Shown: positions 1-7,476 of the stretch, piece by piece | Position numbering within the stretch: position 1 is the stretch's first letter | How the letters are laid out: each line of letters begins with the position of its first letter | Assembly (NCBI GenBank): GCA_028724485.1 | Contig: JAQYCY010000018.1 | Location: forward strand, 1 to 25,152 | Length of the DNA: 25,152 bases | Source of the DNA: CAG-917 sp028724485 | Lineage (GTDB): Bacteria > Bacillota > Clostridia > Christensenellales > CAG-917 | Direction: 5' to 3' | Made by a program: the position numbers and the translations under genes | Notes under the pieces: model-generated | The model's database searches: none | Seen by the model: the letters and a program-made list of their open reading frames with translations, nothing else | Told to the model about the DNA's origin: nothing

Positions 1-3
1 GGA

Positions 4-39
4 TAACAAAAGGCATCACCTAAGTGATGCCTTTTGTTA
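4..39 (-). terminator. Rho-independent terminator of SRP RNA
   Basis: A perfect inverted repeat of about 16 bp with a 4-nt loop lies right after the 3' end of the SRP RNA on the minus strand. Its arms carry an A-run and a T-run, so it could act in both directions. The T-run is short (four Ts, then GTT). Confidence 0.75.
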
Positions 40-308
40 AACCGTGCAGCCTCTATCGATACAAATTACCGAAGCGGAAACCGTGTAGGTTGCTCCTTCA
101 AAGCTTCCTTGTGGCACACGCTAAAATCTGCTTAGTGCTGCTGCGGTCAAGCTCTGACACGGTTCACAGCATAACGTTGCACAAGACCTTGCTATCAACA
201 CCCCTTGCACGGCGCAGCCTTCCATAGCCTGCACCTCAATCGGCATTCAACACCGCTATAGCGGATTGCGGTTTACAGGGCACCGCTAGCTCCCCGTTTA
301 GCACGGCT
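40..308 (-). ncRNA. ffs/scr: Signal recognition particle RNA, large Gram-positive (Alu-containing) type
   Basis: This RNA, about 268 nt, is the scaffold of the signal recognition particle that binds Ffh and targets nascent membrane and secreted proteins. Read on the minus strand it has the conserved 5' Alu-domain sequence (GTGCTAAACGGGGAG, then GCGGTGCCCTGTAA) and the S-domain signature ending GCAGCAGCACTAAG at about 131-148. The 5' GCCGTGC and the 3' GCACGGT pair to close helix 1. The apical loop of the S domain is unusual: where a GGAA/GNRA tetraloop is common, I read GC-TTGACC-GC, a possible hexaloop. The gene has its own promoter and terminator. In Bacillus this RNA lies beside dnaX, which would be off the left edge here (inference). 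Confidence 0.93.
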
Positions 309-313
309 ATATT

Positions 314-342
314 ATATTACCATAAACGACGTTTTATAGCAA
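314..342 (-). promoter_or_regulatory. Promoter of SRP RNA
   Basis: On the minus strand there is TTGCTA (337-342), a 17-bp spacer and TAATAT (314-319). The predicted start at about 307 coincides with the conserved 5' end of the SRP RNA. Confidence 0.75.
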
Positions 343-537
343 GCACTTTTTTTGTAGCTTTATAAAAGTATGTTTAGTCACAAACCACATTTATCGTCAT
401 TACAATTCTTATTGACCGTTTACCACATTTTTTTTCGTTCCTTATTTTACGTTCCTTATCGGTATCATTAAACTTCATCGCTCTTCCCTTTTCGTTTGCT
501 TATTTCTCAATTCCGTCTGTGTTTTAGCTTTTATCGT

Positions 538-566
538 TTGCTTGTTTTTCGTTTTGGTGCTAATAT
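538..566 (+). promoter_or_regulatory. Promoter of pdxK, apparently giving a leaderless mRNA
   Basis: TTGCTT (538-543), a 17-bp spacer and TAATAT (561-566) end six bases before the ATG at 573. Transcription would begin at or next to the A of the start codon. No Shine-Dalgarno sequence lies upstream. The rest of 343-537 is T-rich and holds nothing I recognise. Confidence 0.65.
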
Positions 567-572
567 ACTGCT

Positions 573-1385
573 ATGGACAAAAGAATTTTATCATTACAAG
601 ATTTTTCATCTGTCGGTCGCTGTTCTCTTACAGTAGCAATTCCGCTTGTTTCCGCAATCGGCAACGAGCTTGTTGCACTTCCGACCGCCCTATACTCTAC
701 ACAAACCGCAATCGACGGTTTTGCCTTTACCGACTTATCAGATAGCATCTTGCCGTCATACGAGCATTTTAAATCGATAAAAATAAATTTTGACTGCCTC
801 TATACAGGCTTTTTAGGCTCTATGGCGGCAGTTGACGCTGCAATTTCCATAGCAAAAGACTTTAAAACAAGTGGGAAAATAGTTGCCGTCGACCCTGCTA
901 TGGCTGACAACGGCGAGCTTTACAGCGTATTCGATAAAGAGTATTACTCAAAAATGTCCGAGCTCGTAAACCTTGCAGACGTGTTGCTTCCGAATTTCAC
1001 CGAAGGCAAAATGCTTGCAGGCATTTCGTCCGTTTCGACCGACGAAAAAACTGCCGTCGAAGTTTTAAGGACCTTAGAAAGCAAAGGCAGAAAAACCGTA
1101 GTTTTATCGGGCGTTACAAAAAACGACCTTTGCGGAACCGCCACACTGTCCGACGGGAAAATCACGTTTGAGTACAACAAAAAATTCGACAAAACCGTGC
1201 ACGGCGCAGGCGATATTTTGTCGTCAATAGTTTTATCGTTGACTTTAAACGGACTTTCATATCACGAAGCGGCACAAAAAGCCGTCGATTTTATACACTT
1301 TGCAATAACGGAAACGACAAAAGAAAACAAAGATTTGAGATTCGGTCTCGACGTCGAAAAGTGTTTGCGATTCTTCTTTGATTGA
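573..1385 (+). CDS. pdxK: Pyridoxal/pyridoxamine kinase (PdxK/PdxY-like, ribokinase fold)
   Basis: The 270-residue protein phosphorylates pyridoxal or pyridoxamine with ATP in vitamin B6 salvage, in the cytoplasm. The N-terminus (ILSLQDFSSVGRCSLT, residues 5-20) matches the family's start, so the ATG at 573 is firm even though no ribosome binding site precedes it. The DPAMADNGELY motif (107-117) is the pyridoxamine-kinase variant of the ribokinase signature, and HGAGD (210-214) carries the likely catalytic base Asp214 and the anion hole. Length is normal. ThiD is a related alternative, but the DPxMADNG motif favours B6 kinase. A strong terminator follows, so the gene is probably monocistronic. 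Confidence 0.88.
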   Translation: MDKRILSLQDFSSVGRCSLTVAIPLVSAIGNELVALPTALYSTQTAIDGFAFTDLSDSILPSYEHFKSIKINFDCLYTGFLGSMAAVDAAISIAKDFKTSGKIVAVDPAMADNGELYSVFDKEYYSKMSELVNLADVLLPNFTEGKMLAGISSVSTDEKTAVEVLRTLESKGRKTVVLSGVTKNDLCGTATLSDGKITFEYNKKFDKTVHGAGDILSSIVLSLTLNGLSYHEAAQKAVDFIHFAITETTKENKDLRFGLDVEKCLRFFFD

Positions 1386-1525
1386 TTTCAAACCGACCAA
1401 ACAAAAACTGTTATTTCAATTTCAATGCTTATTCCGATTTCAAAAATTATAAACGGCTAAAAATCCGTCAGCTTCATTATTAAGTTCGTTAGCACTATTA
1501 TAACGTTACTTATCCGCAACATTTT

Positions 1526-1553
1526 AACGCAATCTTATCGATTGCGTTTTTTT
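1526..1553 (+). terminator. Rho-independent terminator after pdxK
   Basis: A 9-bp stem (AACGCAATC/GATTGCGTT) with a 5-nt loop runs into seven Ts. It separates pdxK from murI, which must therefore have its own promoter. Confidence 0.85.
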
Positions 1554-1588
1554 GTCAATTTTTGCGGCTTAGGTTCATATCTTAGAAT

Positions 1589-2266
1589 ATGAGAATTGCG
1601 GTTTATGACAGCGGAATAGGCGGACTTACAACGTTAGCAAAACTCATAACCGCCTACCCCGATTGCGACTACCTTTATTTTGCCGACAATGCAAGTTTTC
1701 CTTTCGGACAAAAAGACGTAAAATCATTAAAAGCCAATCTTACAAAAAACGTCGAGCGTTTGAAAGCCGAAACCGACGCTCAAGTCATAGCGTGTTATAC
1801 GGCATCTTCTCTTTTACAAAAAACTGCAGGGCTTTTCACGCTTTCGCCTAAAATCAAAGACGAAAAAACGTTGCTCATCGCAACGCCTAACACTCTAAAA
1901 ACGTTAAAACCTAAATGTATGACTGCCGATACCCCTTGCCTTGCCTACATAATTCAGACAACTTTATTATCAGGCGAAGACGTCACGGCGGTTGACAGTT
2001 ACCTTTTTGACACGCTAAGCCATTTTATAAAAACCGAAACCGTTTCAATCGGTTGCACACATTATAATTTCATTAAGAAAAATATAAAAGCCATTCTCGG
2101 TGCAACCGAAATTCTCGACGGCTCGGACGATCTTGTCAATAATCTCGAAAGCATCGTCGTTCCGTCCTCGCACAGCGGAAGAGTGACTTTCTGGTTTTCC
2201 GGAAAAGACGACACCGAAAGTTACGTCCAACTTACCAAAAGATTGCTCGCAAAAGAATTCGGTTAA
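1589..2266 (+). CDS. murI: Glutamate racemase-like protein (short, divergent)
   Basis: This is an Asp/Glu racemase family protein, probably making D-glutamate for peptidoglycan. Visible motifs are VYDSGIGGLT (5-14; catalytic-site Asp7-Ser8), YFADNASFPFG (30-40), ACYTAS (68-73) with the first catalytic cysteine Cys69, and GCTHY (155-159) with the second cysteine Cys156. It has 225 residues against about 260-270 for typical MurI. The usual ACNTA motif has Tyr in place of the substrate-contacting Asn, and the region after it is compressed. The ATG at 1589 is fixed by the DSG motif, but there is no Shine-Dalgarno. A weak TTGTCA (1552-1557) and TATA-like elements right up to the ATG suggest a very short or absent leader. 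It ends 11 bp from gpr, which is convergent. Confidence 0.8.
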   Translation: MRIAVYDSGIGGLTTLAKLITAYPDCDYLYFADNASFPFGQKDVKSLKANLTKNVERLKAETDAQVIACYTASSLLQKTAGLFTLSPKIKDEKTLLIATPNTLKTLKPKCMTADTPCLAYIIQTTLLSGEDVTAVDSYLFDTLSHFIKTETVSIGCTHYNFIKKNIKAILGATEILDGSDDLVNNLESIVVPSSHSGRVTFWFSGKDDTESYVQLTKRLLAKEFG

Positions 2267-2277
2267 AAGGTTTTTAG

Positions 2278-3159
2278 CTATGCGATTGCGCTTTCTCCAA
2301 AGGCGGCAAAATTTATTGCCGAAGCCACTATATCGGCGGTAGAATCAACCAAAAAATCGATCTCTTTCGGAGCGATAATTAAGCTCGGCAAATTGTTTTC
2401 CACAAGCGTTTCGGCATATTTTGCGGCATTAAACGTTTCGCCGCATTTTTCGTCATAACTTGAAACGGCTCTAAATATAACCTTGTCCAACTTAGCAACA
2501 AGCGGCACGCCTATCGCAAGCGTAGGCACTTTAAGCGTTGAAAAGCTAAGTCCCGTACGCCCTCCGCCTACGCCGCTCGCAGGTTCTATTCCTGCCGTCG
2601 AAAGTTGAAAACTCTTTCCGATTCGACTGACTTTCGACGTACATAGCGTGTCTATCGCAATCACCATATCCGGCTTAATTTGTCCGACAATTCCTTTTAC
2701 CACGTCGAACGATTCCACACCCGTAACGCCGTAAACGTTAGGCGCAATCGCCGCGAGCGATTTTAAATAGCGACCGCCGTAGCCGTTTTGAATTTTACTT
2801 CTCGTTACGGTCACTCTTTCCGAAACTTTCGGGCCGAAGCAGTCAGCAACAAGTCCGCCGTTTCCAAGGCCGACCACAAGAATATTTTTCTTCACTCCGC
2901 CGCTATAAAGGCTCATTTCCTTTATTGCGTTTCCAATCGCTTTGACAAGAAACTTTTTGTCCGATTCGGTCAAAAAACTTTTTTTGACGTCAAAAGTAAC
3001 GTATACTCCCTTAGGCTTATCTAGTTCTTTTGCCGTTTGTTCGGTTTTAATGTTAGTTACCGTTTTTTCGATAAACTCCATGTTACGCTTTTGTGTGTAT
3101 GCGTTTGCGCTATTTTCTAACGTATCGATTGCAATTTCGTTGTAAAAATTGGTATTCAT
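2278..3159 (-). CDS. gpr: Germination protease GPR (SASP endopeptidase)
   Basis: GPR is made as a zymogen in the developing spore and cleaves small acid-soluble spore proteins at germination. The 293-residue sequence has VVGLGN (95-100), DCFGPK (106-111), GVTGVESFDVVKGIV (144-158) and VIAIDTL (166-172), all hallmarks of family A25. Asp106 and Asp170 appear to correspond to the two essential aspartates of Bacillus GPR (Asp127 and Asp193 in B. megaterium). A short N-terminal segment ending near IDTLE resembles the propeptide cleavage region. It is somewhat shorter than Bacillus GPR. The neighbour rpsT is divergent, as in Bacillus. The start has no Shine-Dalgarno and lies six bases after a -10 box. 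Its presence implies a spore-forming ancestry. Confidence 0.92.
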   Translation of the reverse strand: MNTNFYNEIAIDTLENSANAYTQKRNMEFIEKTVTNIKTEQTAKELDKPKGVYVTFDVKKSFLTESDKKFLVKAIGNAIKEMSLYSGGVKKNILVVGLGNGGLVADCFGPKVSERVTVTRSKIQNGYGGRYLKSLAAIAPNVYGVTGVESFDVVKGIVGQIKPDMVIAIDTLCTSKVSRIGKSFQLSTAGIEPASGVGGGRTGLSFSTLKVPTLAIGVPLVAKLDKVIFRAVSSYDEKCGETFNAAKYAETLVENNLPSLIIAPKEIDFLVDSTADIVASAINFAAFGESAIA

Positions 3160-3165
3160 AATTTT

Positions 3166-3195
3166 ATTATCTTTAAATTGAAAAAATCAATTCAA
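3166..3195 (-). promoter_or_regulatory. Promoter of gpr, apparently leaderless
   Basis: On the minus strand TTGAAT (3190-3195), an 18-bp spacer and GATAAT (3166-3171) are followed by six bases and the gpr ATG. This reads as a housekeeping sigma promoter. I do not see a clear sigma-F/G promoter, which would be expected for a forespore gene, so the assignment is tentative. Confidence 0.45.
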
Positions 3196-3200
3196 TTTTG

Positions 3201-3229
3201 TTGCAAAAAAAATTCTTGTATGGTATTAT
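3201..3229 (+). promoter_or_regulatory. Promoter of rpsT
   Basis: TTGCAA (3201-3206), a 17-bp spacer and TATTAT (3224-3229), with a TG just upstream of the -10. Its -35 box is only five bases from the -35 of the divergent gpr promoter. Confidence 0.75.
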
Positions 3230-3270
3230 TCTTAAAGTAAAAACTTAAGATGTTTCAAAAGGAGAAAAAA

Positions 3271-3543
3271 ATGCCTAACATCAAATCAGCAAAAAAGAGA
3301 GTTCGTGTTTCACAAAGACAAAATGCGGAAAACGTTTCACAAAAATCACAAGTAAAGACAGCTATCAAAAAGTATAACGCTGCAATCGAAGCAAAAGATA
3401 TCGCTCTTGCAGAACAACTTTTGCCTGAAACTGTTAAAGTTATAGATAAAGCAAAGTGCGATGGTATCTTCCATCAAAACACAGCTGCAAGAAAGGTTTC
3501 CCATCTTTCTAAAGCTTTATCAAACCTTAAAGCCGCAAAATAA
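3271..3543 (+). CDS. rpsT: 30S ribosomal protein S20 (bS20)
   Basis: bS20 is a primary 16S rRNA-binding protein of the small subunit. The 90-residue product starts MPNIKSAKKRV, the family's typical N-terminus, and contains the helical Lys/Arg-rich body and the conserved NTAARKVSHLSKAL region near the C-terminus. I chose ATG 3271 rather than the in-frame ATG at 3250 because AAGGAG sits six bases before it and family members start MPNIKSA. It is monocistronic, with its own promoter and terminator. Confidence 0.97.
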   Translation: MPNIKSAKKRVRVSQRQNAENVSQKSQVKTAIKKYNAAIEAKDIALAEQLLPETVKVIDKAKCDGIFHQNTAARKVSHLSKALSNLKAAK

Positions 3544-3564
3544 TTACGAACAATCAATAAGAGT

Positions 3565-3592
3565 CCTGCCCTATCGGCAGGCTTTTTATTTT
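3565..3592 (+). terminator. Terminator of rpsT
   Basis: A 6-bp GC-rich stem (CCTGCC/GGCAGG) with a 5-nt loop is followed by CTTTTTATTTT. Confidence 0.85.
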
Positions 3593-3773
3593 GCATTGCT
3601 TTCTGTTTTAAATTACTTTTTTCTTGCCCTACTTTTTTATTTTATGCTACTTTAAATTTTAAATTATACTCTTTGTACATAACGATTAAATCTATTCTTT
3701 ATTTGCGTCGAGTGAAAACTTTTCTGTTTGGACTAAACATTTCAAATTTAAAAACCGAATATCAAAATACAAA

Positions 3774-3803
3774 GAAAAAGACTACGCAAGCGTTGTCTTT
3801 TTC
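3774..3803 (-). terminator. Terminator downstream of the alpha-CTD/WG gene
   Basis: A 14-bp stem with one mismatch (GAAAAAGAC...GTCTTTTTC arms, GC-rich near the loop) lies 38 bp past the stop codon of the minus-strand gene. T-runs on both strands make it potentially bidirectional. The remaining spacer, 3593-3773, shows nothing recognisable. Confidence 0.7.
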
Positions 3804-3840
3804 TTAAATAACATAATATGTTTTACCAACAAACTTAGGT

Positions 3841-4734
3841 TTATTTGGTATTCCATTTGACAGAGCCGTCCTTTTCAAGCTGACCCCATTTGCCGTCTTT
3901 CTTTACCTTTGCCGAGCCTTCTTCAAAAGGAGTTGCGGCGTCAAACTGAAAATCGATAACTATTTTGTTTTCTTTATTTATGTAACCGCATTGTCCGCCT
4001 TTTACCACCATGGCAAAGCCTTCGGAAAAACTGAGTCCCGCTTCGTAATCAAAGGGAATTACAACATTGTTTTCAGAATCGATAAATCCGCATTTTTCAT
4101 CGAGTTCGACAAGAGCAAGTCCTTCCTTAAAAGAAAATACTTCGTCGTACACAGGCGGAATAACGTTTTTTTGTCCGTCATAAAAGCCCCATTTCGTTCC
4201 GCGCTGAACTTTTCTCCATTCTTCGGGCGGATACGGCGGCTTAAACTGTTTGACTTCCGGCGGCGCATAATGAGGTCTTCCTTCGCCTTGTCTTAATTTG
4301 CCGCTAAGCGTAAAGAATTTGCGATTTGGCAACTTTTCTTCCACTTGCTTTTCCTGTTTTTTAGGCGGCAAAGACGCAGGTTTTTGAGGTTGCTTTTGAG
4401 TTTGTTGCGGTTGCTTTTGCGAAGACGGCTCATGCACTTTCGGCTGGTCCATTCTGGTTGCGAAAGCAAATCCTTTTTTTTGCAAGCATTTAGATATTTC
4501 AACAAACTGCTTTTTGCCAAAAGTCTGAACCCTGTACATATCCTTTTCGGTTTTTTTGACTAAATCGGATGCTGTTTTAAAATTGTTATTTTGCAAGAGA
4601 GTCAAAGTCGGAGCCGAAAGCCCTAATTGTTCTATCAAAACTTTTCTTGCGGCCTCTTCCATTTTCGCATCATATACGTTCGACGGCTGTTGCTTATCGC
4701 CTTTCTTATTGTAGTAAAACTTCTTTTTCGCCAT
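3841..4734 (-). CDS. Alpha-CTD-like helix-hairpin-helix domain fused to WG repeats
   Basis: A 297-residue cytoplasmic protein of unknown function. Residues 31-92 resemble the C-terminal domain of the RNA polymerase alpha subunit: IEQLGLS, then DLVKKTEKDM, then FGKKQFVEISKCLQKKGF. The alpha-CTD DNA-contact positions equivalent to E. coli Arg265 and Asn268 appear to be Pro and Thr, so promoter-DNA binding need not be retained. A Gln/Pro/Lys-rich linker (about 97-135) leads to four WG repeats (about 180-297; KWGFYD, KCGFID, QCGYIN, KWGQLE). I chose the start at 4734 because AAAGGAG lies five bases upstream; the in-frame ATG at 4779 falls within the -35 box. Both domain assignments are by eye. 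Confidence 0.75.
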   Translation of the reverse strand: MAKKKFYYNKKGDKQQPSNVYDAKMEEAARKVLIEQLGLSAPTLTLLQNNNFKTASDLVKKTEKDMYRVQTFGKKQFVEISKCLQKKGFAFATRMDQPKVHEPSSQKQPQQTQKQPQKPASLPPKKQEKQVEEKLPNRKFFTLSGKLRQGEGRPHYAPPEVKQFKPPYPPEEWRKVQRGTKWGFYDGQKNVIPPVYDEVFSFKEGLALVELDEKCGFIDSENNVVIPFDYEAGLSFSEGFAMVVKGGQCGYINKENKIVIDFQFDAATPFEEGSAKVKKDGKWGQLEKDGSVKWNTK

Positions 4735-4750
4735 AATATCTCCTTTTGTC

Positions 4751-4779
4751 ATTATAACAAAAAGTTTAAAATATAGCAA
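4751..4779 (-). promoter_or_regulatory. Promoter of the alpha-CTD/WG gene
   Basis: TTGCTA (4774-4779), a 17-bp spacer and a perfect TATAAT (4751-4756) on the minus strand. The leader is only about ten bases and holds the AAAGGAG ribosome binding site. Confidence 0.85.
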
Positions 4780-4878
4780 TAATTTAAACTACTTTAAACA
4801 TTCGTTTTATATTAGGTTAATCCCGCCGTTTTCGTCATATTTTTTGTCACTGTATAGGCCAATTTGTCAAGGCTATTA

Positions 4879-4907
4879 TTGACTTATCGAAATAAATAAT
4901 TTATTAT
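4879..4907 (+). promoter_or_regulatory. Promoter of the propeller/SH3b surface protein
   Basis: TTGACT (4879-4884), a 17-bp spacer and TATTAT (4902-4907). The leader of about 110 nt is AT-rich with no clear riboswitch. GGAG lies seven bases before the ATG at 5023. Confidence 0.75.
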
Positions 4908-5022
4908 ATATATAATATTGAAATTTAAAAACGGTCAAAAGTAAAAACCGAGCTGTAAAACATTGCGCCGTCAAATCACAACATAAAACTTAAAGCTCAA
5001 ACAACAAAAACGGAGTTATTTT

Positions 5023-7401
5023 ATGCGAAAAGCCATTTTAATTTTATCATTGACATTTATCGTCGCTTGCGTGGCGTGTTTGCTTTTTGCGTGCAATTCC
5101 GTTGCTTACGCGGACGAAGCATCCAATTATGAAATCGTTTTGCCTGACAAAAACTATGCGCAATTTAAAGAACCGTCGGCTTACTTATTCGCAAACGGCT
5201 CTCATTTCGTTGCCGATAACGGCAAAATTATTCGCTATGACGAAAACGTTAAAAAAGACGGCTACACTGCCGCAAAATTTTACAACGTCGATTTTACGAT
5301 AAAATCTATGACGTATTTTGAAAATTCGATTCTCATGAACAGCGGAAGCGAATTCAAAAAGCTCGACCTAACGGACGGAACAATAGCTACGCTGACGCTT
5401 GACGGCGTCACTGCCGATTACAACCTTTTTGCAAGTGGCGGACTACTGATTGCCGTTTGCAGAAGTAACGGACAGACAAAAACTTTTGACGGCTCGTTTT
5501 CAAAGATTGCCGACCAAACGGTCGAAGCATTTACAAACAGCTACATTTACGCATTAAGCGATTTCGTTTATTCGTTATGGTTCAAATTCGATTTGGAAAG
5601 CGGCGCGCATTATTTTGTAAGCAAAATAAATCCGCAAACTTTTGAAACGTCAACCTTGTTTGAAACAAGCGCTTTAAACAAATTGTGCGTCGGCAGTAGC
5701 TTTGTCTACGTTTTATCGGAAGGCAAAATCGATGCTTATAATTTTGAAGGCAATTCGATTTTTTCTCAAAACGTCGTATTCGACGATTCAAGCGTTTACG
5801 CAAACGGCAATTTCGTTTACGTCTTGAACAAACAAAGCAAATCGATTGATGCGTTTACAGCCGATATAAACGGCTTGACGCATTCCTATTCTATCAGGCA
5901 AAACGGTGACGGCTCGCACTTAACAAACGTTAAAAACGCAATTAAAACCGCAAACGGCATTATAGCGACCGATGCGGACGGACTTTATTATAACGGCGGA
6001 AAAATCCTTGCCGAAAACGCTGACGCCGTATGCCGATTCAACGGCAAAGTTTACTTTACGGCAGGCGAAAACATTGTGTCTTATGACGGTACAGCGACCG
6101 AATCGTTAAACGTAGGAGATAAAATAACAGATATTGCGGCCGGCGGAACGGGCGTTTTTATACTTACGGAGAATTCAGTTTTGAAATACGACGGCGTAGC
6201 TATAAGCGAATTTAAAAACGTCGGCGGCAGAAAAATCGCCATGGCAGACAGCGGTAATATGATTTACGTTTTAGGCGACAGTTTTACGGCATACACCATA
6301 GACGGTCAAACAGCTACGTTCCCGTTTAACGAAAGCGTCGAAAACATAGTCGATTTCGATATCGACTTTATCGGCAATTTACTTATTGCAGAAAAAACAA
6401 AACTCGTTTACTACACACGCTCCCTTTTGAATTTCGACAAAACGGCAGAAATAGTTCTTAAAAAACAAAACTTTGATTTGGGCGAATTGACGAGCGTATC
6501 TATAAGCGGCGAAAACGAATGTATATTTACAACGACTAACGACTTTGTAGGTAAAACGAACACGCTTAGTTTCATAACCGAAAGCAACTATTCATCGTCA
6601 ACTCCGCCACAAGCCGAAAACGTTTCAAACGCCGTAATAAACAAAACGTCCTTTTTCTATAAGGACTATAAAAATTTTGAAAGCGTCGAAGAAATCGGAA
6701 AGAATTCAAAGATTATCGCTTTAAACAGCGCCGACGAAAACTTCACTTACGTTTTGTGGGGCAAGAAACTCGGTTATATCAAAACGGCAGACGTTACGCT
6801 GACCGCCGACGAGTGGACAAAACAAAACAACTTGAAAGTCGTCATCGCCGTTACAAAGCTGTACGACTATCCGTCGCAGGAATCGTCACCGTTTATAACA
6901 GTCACCAAAGGTACCAAACTCACCATTATCGGCGAGGGCTATCAAAACGAACAAAGCTGGTACAAGGTGGAATATGACGGCAAAAAGTATTACGTCAACG
7001 TTGCGGGCTTATCTTTCGACACCGAACACGCCTTAACAAACGAAAAAACCGTTTACGGCAGAGCGACCGCCGCAAAAATCGGCGAAAAAGTCACGCTCTA
7101 TGCTCTGCCCGATAAAAACTCAACGATTGTCGATTATATAATAGACGGAAAGGAATTGACCGTTATAGGCGAACAAGTAAACGGATTTTACAAAGTTAAA
7201 ATCGGCACGCAAAACGGATATATAAAGGCTTCCGAAATTAAAATCGGCGGACTTACAAACGCGCAAATAATCGGCATAACCTGTGCCGCAATAGCGGTCG
7301 TAGCAGGCATTGTTATACTCATAATAACAACAAAGGTCAAAAAGAAGAAAGATGCCGAAAATAAGACCGACGAAATTAAACCGCTCAAAAAGAGAATGTA
7401 G
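5023..7401 (+). CDS. Secreted, C-terminally anchored protein with propeller-like region and two SH3b domains
   Basis: This 792-residue protein has an N-terminal signal sequence: a hydrophobic core, then LFAC with Cys24 as a possible lipobox, or signal peptidase I cleavage after AYA at 28-30. Residues about 35-540 contain recurring strand-turn blocks of the kind seen in beta-propellers (for example SFVYVLSEGKIDAYN and NFVYVLNKQSKSIDAF), without metal or catalytic motifs I recognise. Residues about 603-662 and 684-742 look like bacterial SH3 domains (KLYDYPS...WYKVEYDGKKYYV and TLYALPD...FYKVKIGTQNGYI), which often bind peptidoglycan. A single transmembrane helix (about 746-770) is followed by a Lys-rich tail, so the bulk should be extracytoplasmic. 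The propeller assignment is inferred. Confidence 0.75.
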   Translation: MRKAILILSLTFIVACVACLLFACNSVAYADEASNYEIVLPDKNYAQFKEPSAYLFANGSHFVADNGKIIRYDENVKKDGYTAAKFYNVDFTIKSMTYFENSILMNSGSEFKKLDLTDGTIATLTLDGVTADYNLFASGGLLIAVCRSNGQTKTFDGSFSKIADQTVEAFTNSYIYALSDFVYSLWFKFDLESGAHYFVSKINPQTFETSTLFETSALNKLCVGSSFVYVLSEGKIDAYNFEGNSIFSQNVVFDDSSVYANGNFVYVLNKQSKSIDAFTADINGLTHSYSIRQNGDGSHLTNVKNAIKTANGIIATDADGLYYNGGKILAENADAVCRFNGKVYFTAGENIVSYDGTATESLNVGDKITDIAAGGTGVFILTENSVLKYDGVAISEFKNVGGRKIAMADSGNMIYVLGDSFTAYTIDGQTATFPFNESVENIVDFDIDFIGNLLIAEKTKLVYYTRSLLNFDKTAEIVLKKQNFDLGELTSVSISGENECIFTTTNDFVGKTNTLSFITESNYSSSTPPQAENVSNAVINKTSFFYKDYKNFESVEEIGKNSKIIALNSADENFTYVLWGKKLGYIKTADVTLTADEWTKQNNLKVVIAVTKLYDYPSQESSPFITVTKGTKLTIIGEGYQNEQSWYKVEYDGKKYYVNVAGLSFDTEHALTNEKTVYGRATAAKIGEKVTLYALPDKNSTIVDYIIDGKELTVIGEQVNGFYKVKIGTQNGYIKASEIKIGGLTNAQIIGITCAAIAVVAGIVILIITTKVKKKKDAENKTDEIKPLKKRM

Positions 7402-7442
7402 CCCCATCTTCCTTGCGCTCGATTTACGGTTGAACAACAAAA

Positions 7443-7464
7443 AAGACGAGCCTATGCTCGTCTT
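7443..7464 (-). terminator. Terminator of the PH-like membrane protein gene
   Basis: A 9-bp stem (AAGACGAGC/GCTCGTCTT) with a 4-nt loop. On the minus strand it runs into six Ts; on the plus strand it can also end the convergent surface-protein transcript, but with a poorer T-run. Confidence 0.8.
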
Positions 7465-7476
7465 AAATTCAATTTA

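Noticed and set aside
24..227. A 67-residue open frame within the left-end region
   Set aside because: It lies antisense to the SRP RNA, has no ribosome binding site and is explained by the RNA.
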